Assembly: GCA_022842805.1 (NCBI GenBank)
Contig: JALHOX010000048.1
Span: forward strand, 8,689-15,332
DNA: 6,644 bases
Direction: 5' to 3'
DNA from: Phycisphaerae bacterium
GTDB taxonomy: Bacteria > Planctomycetota > Phycisphaerae > UBA1845 > Fen-1342
The first letter of the stretch is position 1. Every line of letters begins with the position of its first letter. The position numbers and the translations under genes were made by a program. Below are positions 1 to 5,356 of the stretch, in pieces. Under the pieces are notes generated by a model that saw nothing but the letters and a program-made list of their open reading frames with translations, ran no database searches and was not told the origin of the DNA.

Positions 1-32
1 CACGTAATGTTGGTTGCCTTCTGCGTCGCCAT
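1..32 (-). CDS. Start of an unidentified leftward gene, cut by the window edge
   Basis: Only about ten codons are visible, reading M-A-T-Q-K-A-T-N-I-T before the window ends. The start is supported by a purine-rich AAGGGA on the minus strand (positions 43-38), five bases before the ATG. No minus-strand stop codon occurs in any frame between 1 and 251, so openness of the frame adds little. The product cannot be identified. It lies downstream of, and on the same strand as, the AhpD-like gene, 219 bases away, so it could be co-transcribed or have its own promoter. Start recognition rests on the ribosome site alone. Confidence 0.4.
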   Translation of the reverse strand, partial: MATQKATNIT

Positions 33-251
33 GTATTTCCCTTGGAGTGCGTGTCGGGGCCGGGCGGTCGCGGGGGTCGCATGTGCCGCCGTGTCCGGCC
101 GATTCGCGGCAAAGTAGCGGGCGGAGTGCGGGAAGGGTAGCGCCGCCGCCGTCGGCGGGCGCCGAAGCGCACGTCGAGGCGGCGGATTGGCTCCGGCGAA
201 GGGCCGGAATCGTCGGCCTGGGGGCCGCAAGCCGGAAGACGAGGTCGGCGG
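33..251. other. Very GC-rich spacer, no convincing gene
   Basis: This stretch lies between the AhpD-like gene and the partial gene at the left edge. It contains short GC hairpins: CGGCC/GGCCG with a 4-base loop at 214-227, and CCGCCG-T-CGGCGG at 146-158. Neither is followed by a T-run on either strand, so a terminator role for the AhpD-like transcript is possible but weak. A rightward reading frame starting with TTG at 14 and running to 307 has no ribosome site and a low-complexity Arg/Ser/Ala composition. I regard it as noise. Confidence 0.4.
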
Positions 252-596
252 CTAGGTTTCGTTCAGCTCGTCAAGCAGCGCGATCGCTCGGCGCAGGTGT
301 GGAATGACGATCGAGCCGCCGACGATCAGTCCGACGTTGAAGATTTCCATCATCTGGTCGTCGGTGCAGCCCAGCTCCTTGCAGCGAATGACGTGATAGG
401 CGATGCAGTCGTCGCAGCGCAGCACCATGGACGCCGAGAGGCCCGCCAGTTCCTTGGTCTTGGTGTCGAGCGCCCCCTCGGCGTAGGCCTGGCCGTCGAG
501 CGTGAAAAAGCGGTTGATATTGAGATTTTTCGCATCGAGGATGCGACGGTTCATTTTCTCCCGAAACGCGCGAAACTCCGAAAGACGCGAACTCAT
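252..596 (-). CDS. AhpD-like / carboxymuconolactone decarboxylase family protein
   Basis: This 114-residue protein has the CMD/AhpD helical fold signature. Seen in the sequence: Cys61-x-x-Cys64-x-x-x-His68 with Glu49 upstream. These have the same spacing (12, 3, 4) as the Glu-Cys-Cys-His proton-relay set of mycobacterial AhpD. Family members with this motif are usually cytosolic thiol-redox proteins with peroxidase-linked activity. Members lacking the cysteines act in aromatic-ring catabolism, so the redox branch is favoured here. The length is typical of single-domain members. The ATG at 596 is chosen because GAGG sits seven bases upstream; a longer in-frame reading to 668 adds an Arg-rich stretch atypical of the family. 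The gene is divergent from the LuxR-type regulator, which may control it. The physiological substrate is not deducible. Confidence 0.85.
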   Translation of the reverse strand: MSSRLSEFRAFREKMNRRILDAKNLNINRFFTLDGQAYAEGALDTKTKELAGLSASMVLRCDDCIAYHVIRCKELGCTDDQMMEIFNVGLIVGGSIVIPHLRRAIALLDELNET

Positions 597-633
597 CGGC
601 AAACCTCGCGAAAAGCAGTGGCGGCCCAGCTCG

Positions 634-648
634 GCGGGCCCGGCCCGC
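634..648. promoter_or_regulatory. Perfect 15-bp GC palindrome in the divergent gap (candidate operator)
   Basis: Positions 634-640 (GCGGGCC) and 642-648 (GGCCCGC) are exact inverted copies around a single C. The element lies between the divergent AhpD-like and LuxR-type genes, where a dimeric regulator would be expected to bind. The surrounding DNA is extremely GC-rich, so chance is a real alternative. No protein is known to bind it. Confidence 0.3.
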
Positions 649-670
649 AGCCGGCCCCGGAGCCTCAAAA

Positions 671-678
671 TCTATATA
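671..678. promoter_or_regulatory. AT-rich TCTATATA patch, candidate -10 for one or both divergent genes
   Basis: In an otherwise GC-rich gap, TATATA at 673-678 matches four of six positions of the sigma-70 -10 box rightward. TATAGA (676-671, minus strand) matches four of six leftward. No good -35 is visible at 16-18 bp in either direction. A rightward start near 685 would leave a leader of about 35 bases before the LuxR-type ATG at 720. Confidence 0.3.
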
Positions 679-719
679 CCGGACGATTTTGGGGCGAGCT
701 GCGCGGTATCCTGTGCGGT

Positions 720-1496
720 ATGAAGACTCCGCCGGTCGCCAAGCGTAGGGCGGCCGCGACTCCGCTGAGTCCGGCGGACTTTGTTCCGTTTGACGGATTG
801 CCCGGCGTCGCAGCCCTCGCGCGGGATTCCAGCCTACGCCAGCTTTGGTGTAACCACGAGTACACCGAGGTGACGAACACTTCCGCGAAAAAGCTGCGCG
901 GATCGACGATCTGGGACGTGCTGCCGGCCGCGCTCGCGGACGAACGCGCCGTCTTGATGGAACCGGCCCTTCGCGACGGCAGCGTGGTCACGTTTCATCA
1001 ACTCTACCGCGGCTTGCGCTACGTCACGCGGGTTCATCCGCTCGACCCCAAAGCCTTCGGCACGCGCGGCATTTTTGTCGTGCTCAGTCCGGCCGTGCAC
1101 CCCGTGCTCGCGCGCCCCACCCTCCCCTCGCAAATGCCGCTCGCCGTCACTCCCGATCTGGGAACGCTCGACACGCTGACGCGGCGCGAGTTGGAGGTGC
1201 TCTACTCGGTCGCCGAGGGCGCCACCGCCCAGCAAATCTCGCAGCAGTTGCACGTCGCACTGAAGACCATCGAACGCCATTGCGAGTCCATCTTCCGCAA
1301 GCTCGCACTCCCGAATCGCGCCAGCGTCGTGCGTTTCGCGGTTGAGCGCGGCATTCTCGGCTTCCCTCGCGATCAGTGGATCGCGATGGCGGCTCGCGTG
1401 CGCGAGATCGACCCTGACGCGGAGTCCGTGCTTCAGAGCTCGTATTCGCTGCGTTCCTTGTCCGACAGCACATCGGCCAAGCGCATTCGCACATAG
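720..1496 (+). CDS. LuxR/GerE-type transcriptional regulator with PAS-like sensor region
   Basis: This is a 258-residue DNA-binding regulator. Residues 152-212 form a clear GerE helix-turn-helix domain: the LTRRELEVL opening, then IAxxL-like QQISQQLHVALKTIERH and the IFRKLALPNRASVVRFA closing helix. Residues about 40-125 (LWCNHEYTEVTNTSAKKLRGSTIWDVLP onward in short motifs) resemble a PAS fold, so ligand or redox sensing is inferred. No phosphoreceiver domain is present. ATG 720 is the only reasonable in-frame start; the upstream ribosome site is poor. The last 21 residues are encoded antisense to the end of hslU, a 64-bp convergent overlap. Direct repeats of GCGGTAT at 703-709 and 715-721 touch the start codon and could be an autoregulatory site. 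The divergent AhpD-like gene is the obvious candidate target; the signal sensed is unknown. Confidence 0.88.
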   Translation: MKTPPVAKRRAAATPLSPADFVPFDGLPGVAALARDSSLRQLWCNHEYTEVTNTSAKKLRGSTIWDVLPAALADERAVLMEPALRDGSVVTFHQLYRGLRYVTRVHPLDPKAFGTRGIFVVLSPAVHPVLARPTLPSQMPLAVTPDLGTLDTLTRRELEVLYSVAEGATAQQISQQLHVALKTIERHCESIFRKLALPNRASVVRFAVERGILGFPRDQWIAMAARVREIDPDAESVLQSSYSLRSLSDSTSAKRIRT

Positions 1497-2767
1497 TCGA
1501 CGTCGACGATGACGTGCTTGTTGGCCGCGTCCGGGGCGTTAAACGAAATCTCCTCCATCACCCGCTCGACCACCGTGTAGAGCCGTCGCGCGCCGATGTT
1601 CTCGACGATCTCGTTCACGCGAAATCCGGTGTCGGCCATCTCCTGCACCGCCTCGGCCGTGAACTCCAGCTTCACGCCTTCGGCCGCCAGCAGTGCGACC
1701 TGCTGCTTGATCAGCGACGACTGCGGCTCGGTCAGGATGCGGTGGTAATCTTCCGATCCCAGCTCGCGCAGTTCGACGCGATTCGCAAAGCGCCCCTGCA
1801 ACTCCGGCATCAGGTCGGCCGGGCGCGAATGGGTGAACGCGCCCGCGGCGATGAAGAGGATGTAATCGGTGCGCACCGGCCCGTAGCGGGTGTTGACGGT
1901 CGATCCCTCAACCAGCGGCAACAGATCGCGCTGCACGCCGCTGCGCGAAATGTCGGGCGGGCCGCCGTCGACGCTGCCGCCGCAGAGCTTGTCGATCTCG
2001 TCGATGAAAACGATGCCGGCCTCTTCGCAGCGAGAGATGGCGGCGCTGCTCAGATTGTCCTGGTCGATGCGCTGGTCGATCTCCTGCTGCACGAGCAGCT
2101 CAAACGCCGCCGGCAGCGGCAGCCGCTTGCGCTTCTGACGGGTGGGGTTGACCCGCTCAAAAAAGGCCTCCAGCTCCGGCCCCATCTGGTCGAGGCCCAT
2201 GTTGGTCATGACGTGCACCGGCACGGCCTTTTCTTCCACGCCGACCTCGACCAGCCGCTCTTTCAGCTCGCCGGCGCGAATCTGCTGACGCAGCTTTTCG
2301 CGCGTCCGCTCGCGGCGGCCGGCCTCTTCCTCATCGGAGTCGATCGTGGCGCTGGTCGGGAGCAACTCGTCGAGAATCCGGTCCTCGGCCGCTTTCTCGG
2401 CCTCGGCCCGCACGCGCTCCGCCGCCCCGTTGCGGGCCATGGCCACCGCCCCGTCGGTCAACACGCGAATGATGCTCTCGACGTCGCGACCGACATAGCC
2501 GACCTCGGTGAACTTGGTAGCTTCCACTTTGACGAACGGCGCGTCGACCAGTTGCGCCAGTCGCCGGGCGATCTCGGTTTTGCCGACGCCGGTCGGGCCG
2601 ATCATCAGGATGTTTCGCGGTGTCACGTCGCGCCGCACCTCGGGCGCGAGCTGCAGGCGACGCCAGCGATTGCGCACCGCAACCGCGACGGCCCGCTTGG
2701 CCTCTTCCTGTCCGACAATGTATTGATCCAGGGCCGCGACCAACTCACGCGGTGTCATGTGCTTCAT
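1433..2767 (-). CDS. hslU: ATP-dependent protease ATPase subunit HslU
   Basis: HslU is the AAA+ unfoldase that feeds proteins to the HslV peptidase in the cytosol. The 444 residues match the usual length (443 in E. coli). Visible motifs are Walker A GPTGVGKT at 57-64, the pore loop GYVG at 90-93, and Walker B IVFIDEID with Asp256-Glu257. An arginine-finger region GRF lies at 325-327, and sensor 2 GARR at 392-395. The charged insertion (I) domain lies roughly at 110-240. The ATG at 2767 matches the family N-terminus; a second ATG at 2758 (residue 4) is possible. The last residues, SEYEL, depart from the usual SRFIL-type tail that docks into HslV. hslV is not adjacent: no HslV-like reading occurs between 2768 and 3173. 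The gene is convergent with, and overlaps, the LuxR-type gene. Confidence 0.97.
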   Translation of the reverse strand: MKHMTPRELVAALDQYIVGQEEAKRAVAVAVRNRWRRLQLAPEVRRDVTPRNILMIGPTGVGKTEIARRLAQLVDAPFVKVEATKFTEVGYVGRDVESIIRVLTDGAVAMARNGAAERVRAEAEKAAEDRILDELLPTSATIDSDEEEAGRRERTREKLRQQIRAGELKERLVEVGVEEKAVPVHVMTNMGLDQMGPELEAFFERVNPTRQKRKRLPLPAAFELLVQQEIDQRIDQDNLSSAAISRCEEAGIVFIDEIDKLCGGSVDGGPPDISRSGVQRDLLPLVEGSTVNTRYGPVRTDYILFIAAGAFTHSRPADLMPELQGRFANRVELRELGSEDYHRILTEPQSSLIKQQVALLAAEGVKLEFTAEAVQEMADTGFRVNEIVENIGARRLYTVVERVMEEISFNAPDAANKHVIVDVDYVRMRLADVLSDKERSEYEL

Positions 2768-2808
2768 TTCACTTGCCGCCAAGCGCGCTGGAGTGGATGC
2801 AGGGATGC

Positions 2809-2839
2809 ATGGGGTCCTCCGGGTGGCATGGGTCAAGGG
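2809..2839 (-). promoter_or_regulatory. Heat-shock (sigma-32)-like promoter upstream of hslU
   Basis: On the minus strand CCCTTGA (2839-2833) is followed, 17 bases after CTTGAC, by CCCCAT (2814-2809). The enterobacterial sigma-32 consensus is CCCTTGAA, a 13-17 base spacer, then CCCCATTTA. Both cores match, but the spacer is at the long end and the last three -10 bases (GCA) do not fit well. Transcription would start near 2802 and give a leader of about 35 bases. hslVU is a sigma-32 target in E. coli; whether this organism has such a sigma factor is not visible here. Confidence 0.4.
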
Positions 2840-2852
2840 TTCTCCGTGACCC
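2830..2852. promoter_or_regulatory. Inverted repeat GGGTCA-N11-TGACCC over the hslU -35
   Basis: GGGTCA at 2830-2835 and TGACCC at 2847-2852 are exact inverted copies with an 11-base spacer, placing their centres 17 bp apart. One arm overlaps the putative -35 of hslU, a typical place for a repressor. A further GGGTGACCC occurs at 2885-2893 (GTGACCCG is shared between the sites). No regulator is known for it. Confidence 0.3.
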
Positions 2853-3134
2853 GCCCGTTTGATTAGGTGCCATGGATCACGTTTGGGTGACCCGTGTTCC
2901 GGTCCCGTTCGCGCGCTCGGCCGCCTCCTTCTTTTCCCTGCCGATCTCATCCGGGCGACACCCCGCCGCAGCGCCCGCGCCGCCGGATTCGCAAAAATTG
3001 CCGAATGCTGATCGGACCTTCAGCCCGATGAAATGGTAGTGGCGCGTCGCCGCGCGGGCCATTCCAGGCTGCGCGCGTGCGCGGAATCGTCGAATCTCAC
3101 CGCCGGCGTGAACATCCGACAGGATGGACACGTC

Positions 3135-3140
3135 TACAAT
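3135..3140 (+). promoter_or_regulatory. -10 box (TACAAT) of the aminotransferase gene
   Basis: TACAAT matches five of six bases of the sigma-70 -10 consensus and lies 33 bases before the GTG start, allowing a leader of about 27 bases that contains the ribosome site. No good -35 is seen at 16-18 bp; TGAACA at 3109-3114 is too far. Confidence 0.4.
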
Positions 3141-3173
3141 GGCGTTGTTGGAGACGAATGAGCGAGGATCGCC

Positions 3174-4310
3174 GTGAGCTTTGACCTGCAGCGCGTCCGA
3201 GAGCAGTTCCCGATCACGCGCAACTTCAATTTCCAGAACCATGCCGCTGTCGCGCCGCTCTCTCGGCCCGCCGCCGACGCGCTGATCGGCTATGCCCGCG
3301 AGCTGGCCGAAGCGGCCTACCTGCGCGGCACCTACTACCGCGCCGCCGAGCACGTCCGCATGCTTTCCGCCCGGCTCATCGGCGCCAACGCCGACGAAGT
3401 CACCTTCATCAAGAACACCTGCGAGGGCATCAACTACGTCGCCAACGGCGTGCAGTGGCTGAGCGGCGACAACGTCGTCAGCACCTCGATGGAGTTCGCC
3501 GCCAACGTCTATCCGTGGATGAACCTCGCCCCCCGCGGCGTAACGCTCAAGCGCGTCGCTGAGGATGACGGGCGCATACCCTTCGACCGCCTCGCCGCCG
3601 CGATCGATCGCCGCACGCGCTTGGTCTCGGTCTCCGCCGTGCAGTGGTCCAATGGTTTTCGGCTGGATCTCACGCGGCTGGGCGAGCTGTGCAAGCAAAA
3701 GGGCGTGCTCTTCTTCGTCGATGCGATTCAGGCCCTGGGCGTCCACCCGATCGACGTCAACGCCATGCACATCGACTTTCTCGCTGCCGACGGGCACAAG
3801 TGGCTTTGCGCCCCGGAAGGCGCGGGGGTCTTTTTCTGCCGCCGCGAGCTGGTCGGCCACCTGCACCCCTCCGAGCCGGGCTATATGTCGATGAAGCACA
3901 GTTACGAGGCGCCCGAGCTGCGCTTCGACTTTCATGACGACGCTCGGCGATTCGACAGCGGCGTCTATAACCTCGCGGGCATCTGTGCCCTGGGCGCTTC
4001 CATCGAGATGTTCCTCGAAGTCGGCGTCGACACGATCCAAAAGCGCGTCAAGGGACTAACCGATCAATTGGTCGAGGGTCTTCGTCGCAAGGCGTGGACG
4101 ATCCACAGCCCGCGTACGGCGAGCGAATGGAGCGGCATCGTGAGCTTCTCGTCCGATAAGCACGATTTGCAGGCCATTCGGTCGCATTTGCGCAACGAAT
4201 TCAAAATCGTGGTCGCCAGCCGTCTCGGACGTCTGCGGGCTAGTCCCCATTTTTACAATTCAGAGGATGAAATCGCGCAGTTGGTCGAAGCGTTACCGGC
4301 CGCGGGATGA
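3174..4310 (+). CDS. PLP-dependent class V aminotransferase-fold enzyme
   Basis: This 378-residue fold-type I PLP enzyme belongs to the group that includes isopenicillin-N epimerase and cysteine desulfurase. The Schiff-base lysine is Lys209 in DGHKW. Asp183 (FVDAIQALG) should contact the pyridine nitrogen, with Gln186 next to it. NTCEG at 81-85 fits the phosphate-binding region, the N-terminal FNFQNHAAVAPL is the family opening, and RLRASPHFYNSEDEI near 353-367 is the C-terminal substrate-side motif. The catalytic cysteine loop of SufS/IscS is absent where expected, so sulfur transfer is unlikely. Probable chemistry is epimerisation, lyase action or transamination on an amino acid; the substrate is unknown. 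The start is GTG 3174: GAGG lies six bases upstream, and an in-frame TGA at 3159 excludes earlier starts. A tiny frame at 3158-3184 (MSEDRREL) overlaps the start. No partner gene is tightly linked. Confidence 0.9.
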   Translation: MSFDLQRVREQFPITRNFNFQNHAAVAPLSRPAADALIGYARELAEAAYLRGTYYRAAEHVRMLSARLIGANADEVTFIKNTCEGINYVANGVQWLSGDNVVSTSMEFAANVYPWMNLAPRGVTLKRVAEDDGRIPFDRLAAAIDRRTRLVSVSAVQWSNGFRLDLTRLGELCKQKGVLFFVDAIQALGVHPIDVNAMHIDFLAADGHKWLCAPEGAGVFFCRRELVGHLHPSEPGYMSMKHSYEAPELRFDFHDDARRFDSGVYNLAGICALGASIEMFLEVGVDTIQKRVKGLTDQLVEGLRRKAWTIHSPRTASEWSGIVSFSSDKHDLQAIRSHLRNEFKIVVASRLGRLRASPHFYNSEDEIAQLVEALPAAG

Positions 4311-4365
4311 ATCAGCGCGTGACGGAATGCAATGTTCGCGCCTGTGGTTCCGACATGGGTCGCGC

Positions 4366-4371
4366 TATAAT
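4366..4371 (+). promoter_or_regulatory. Perfect -10 box TATAAT before the 84-residue gene
   Basis: An exact TATAAT stands out in GC-rich surroundings. A start near 4378 would give a leader of about 30 bases to the ATG at 4409. No convincing -35 lies 16-18 bases upstream and there is no TGn extension. Two copies of GGGTCGCG (4357-4364 and 4395-4402) flank it and might be binding sites. Confidence 0.5.
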
Positions 4372-4408
4372 TGAGTGAGTGTGCCGGACCCGGAGGGTCG
4401 CGAGGTCG

Positions 4409-4663
4409 ATGACGCAACGCAAAGTCCTGACTCGAGTGCGGTGTGTGCCGCGAGTCGGGCTTGAACATACCGAAGTCCGCGAGATCGAAGTCGACTGCGA
4501 CCAGCCGCACGACGACGAATTTCTGCGCGAGTCGATCGAGCGCTTCTTCTCGCGCCGCGGGATGGGCGAAGCGCTCTACGACCTCGAAGTCGACGACAAC
4601 GGCTACTTCGCCGTCGTCAACGACGAGGCCTATCAGCAGTCCTGGGGTAAGTCGCTGTTCTAA
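4409..4663 (+). CDS. Small protein of unknown function (84 residues)
   Basis: I do not recognise this protein. It begins MTQRKVLTRVRC, a basic segment. An acidic, apparently mixed alpha/beta body follows (EVREIEVDC, then a helical DEFLRESIERFFSRRG, then the strand-like YDLEVDDNGYFAVVND) and it ends in QQSWGKSLF. There is no signal peptide, membrane segment or metal-binding cluster; the two cysteines are isolated. The ATG at 4409 is preferred: GGAGGG lies 11 bases upstream, GAGG also lies three bases upstream, and the promoter at 4366-4371 fits. An in-frame GTG at 4379 would coincide with the probable transcription start. A hairpin begins six bases after the stop. The gene lies 98 bases after the aminotransferase gene but has its own -10 box, so a functional link is not implied. 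The regular codon pattern and regulatory signals suggest a real gene. Confidence 0.7.
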   Translation: MTQRKVLTRVRCVPRVGLEHTEVREIEVDCDQPHDDEFLRESIERFFSRRGMGEALYDLEVDDNGYFAVVNDEAYQQSWGKSLF

Positions 4664-4668
4664 TGTGA

Positions 4669-4687
4669 TGCGGGCATGCCGCCCGCA
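4669..4687. terminator. Hairpin between convergent genes, possible bidirectional terminator
   Basis: TGCGGGC (4669-4675) and GCCCGCA (4681-4687) form a perfect 7-bp stem around the 5-base loop ATGCC. The stem starts five bases after the stop of the 84-residue gene and lies 114 bases downstream of the leftward NTF2-like gene. There is no T-run on either side, so classical intrinsic termination is not assured. The remaining bases up to 4801 show nothing else of note. Confidence 0.45.
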
Positions 4688-4801
4688 CGGCGTTCATCCG
4701 GTAGGGCGTGCTGCTGCCGCTTTGGCGATCGCGCATTCGCCCAACCGAAATCTCCGCGGCGTCAACCCACCACCCCGCTCCCCGTTCACGAACTCCCGCC
4801 A

Positions 4802-5356
4802 TCACCGCGGACGTGGAACACTCTGCAATTCCCCTTGCGGCGGCCCGGGGCGCTGGCCGCCACCCGAAGAAGTGTGTCCGGCCGCGATACGCCAGGCACC
4901 ATCGATGCGCTCCATCAGCATCAACACGACGCTGGAGAACTGAGACAGTGATTGTTCGCCCTGGCGGATTTCCGTTGCGGTGGCGAGCTGCGCCCACGCA
5001 GCGTCCGCCGACAATGGCACGATGCGGACCGCCGTGAGCTTGTGGGAGAACTGCAACCCGGGTGGAAAGCTCCTGAGCGCTGCGACGACGGCGTCGGCGC
5101 TCGGGTAGCGCGCTTCGCCGTCTTCGAGCCACACGAATCGATCGCCCTCCACCAGCACGGAACGGATCGCGGCTTCGTCGCGAGATTCAAATGCGCGGAT
5201 CCAGCGATCAAGCAGCGCGCGAACTTCTCCCTCGATTCGCGTTGAGTCGAGCGAGGCCTTTTCCGGCGATCGCTGATTGCAATCTGCGCCGATCGCGCAA
5301 AGCGCCGTGATCGCGAGCAACGCCGCGCATCCCGAAATCGACGTCGTCTTTCTCAT
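4802..5356 (-). CDS. Exported NTF2/SnoaL-like (DUF4440-type) protein
   Basis: This 184-residue protein has an N-terminal export signal: basic MRK, then a hydrophobic stretch at about 8-24, with cleavage likely near residues 23-24. Cys26 is preceded by Asp, so a lipoprotein anchor is doubtful. Residues about 40-162 resemble the cone-shaped NTF2/SnoaL fold: an opening helix (VRALLDRWIRAFESRDEAAI), the FVWLEDG strand region, and the typical ending LMERIDGAWRIAAGHTSS. Members bind small molecules or act as isomerases or scaffolds; no catalytic residues can be assigned. The tail after 163 is Gly/Pro-rich. The start ATG at 5356 shares its A with the stop of the upstream VOC gene (TGATG), with a GGGGGA ribosome site inside that gene's end. 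This implies translational coupling. The first protein of the pair appears cytosolic while this one is exported, which is a mildly odd pairing. Confidence 0.8.
   Translation of the reverse strand: MRKTTSISGCAALLAITALCAIGADCNQRSPEKASLDSTRIEGEVRALLDRWIRAFESRDEAAIRSVLVEGDRFVWLEDGEARYPSADAVVAALRSFPPGLQFSHKLTAVRIVPLSADAAWAQLATATEIRQGEQSLSQFSSVVLMLMERIDGAWRIAAGHTSSGGGQRPGPPQGELQSVPRPR

Larger units (their letters stand above)
2768..3173. other. 406-bp divergent intergenic region between hslU and the aminotransferase gene
   Basis: The hslU-proximal part carries the heat-shock-like promoter and the GGGTCA inverted repeat listed separately. It also holds a tandem GGATGCA pair (2795-2801, 2803-2809) and a further GGGTGACCC at 2885-2893. 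The middle contains the hairpin GCTGA/TCAGC at 3007-3024 and a 14-bp alternating purine-pyrimidine run at 3070-3083. The right end has a -10 box and ribosome site for the aminotransferase gene. No gene in this gap is convincing. A leftward 61-codon reading from 3062 to 2877 lacks a clear ribosome site and a recognisable fold. Confidence 0.5.

Noticed and set aside
146..158. CCGCCG-T-CGGCGG hairpin as a terminator
   Set aside because: One-base centre, GC-repeat context and no T-run on either strand.
14..307. Rightward 97-codon reading frame in the GC-rich left part
   Set aside because: TTG start without ribosome site, Arg/Ser/Ala low-complexity composition, and it overlaps the AhpD-like gene antisense. 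Typical GC-driven open frame.
1514..2866. 450-codon rightward open frame opposite hslU
   Set aside because: It is the mirror of a highly conserved gene; its sequence is His/Arg/Leu-rich and resembles no family. Long antisense frames are common in GC-rich genes.
2877..3062. Leftward 61-codon reading (MARAATRHYHF...) in the hslU upstream gap
   Set aside because: No clear ribosome site and no recognisable fold. It is the end of the antisense open frame. Kept only as a remote possibility.
3070..3083. Alternating purine-pyrimidine run (possible Z-DNA)
   Set aside because: Only 14 bp and expected by chance in GC-rich sequence.
2877..4040. 387-codon leftward open frame opposite the aminotransferase gene
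   Set aside because: Antisense shadow of a clear PLP enzyme; no recognisable domain.
4725..4732. GCGATCGC octamer (HIP1-like palindrome)
   Set aside because: I noticed a single copy in this window; the cyanobacterial HIP1 signal depends on high abundance, and GC-rich DNA gives it by chance.
4443..4943. 166-codon rightward frame overlapping the 84-residue gene and the NTF2-like gene
   Set aside because: Ser/Thr/Arg-rich off-frame translation crossing a hairpin and two supported genes.
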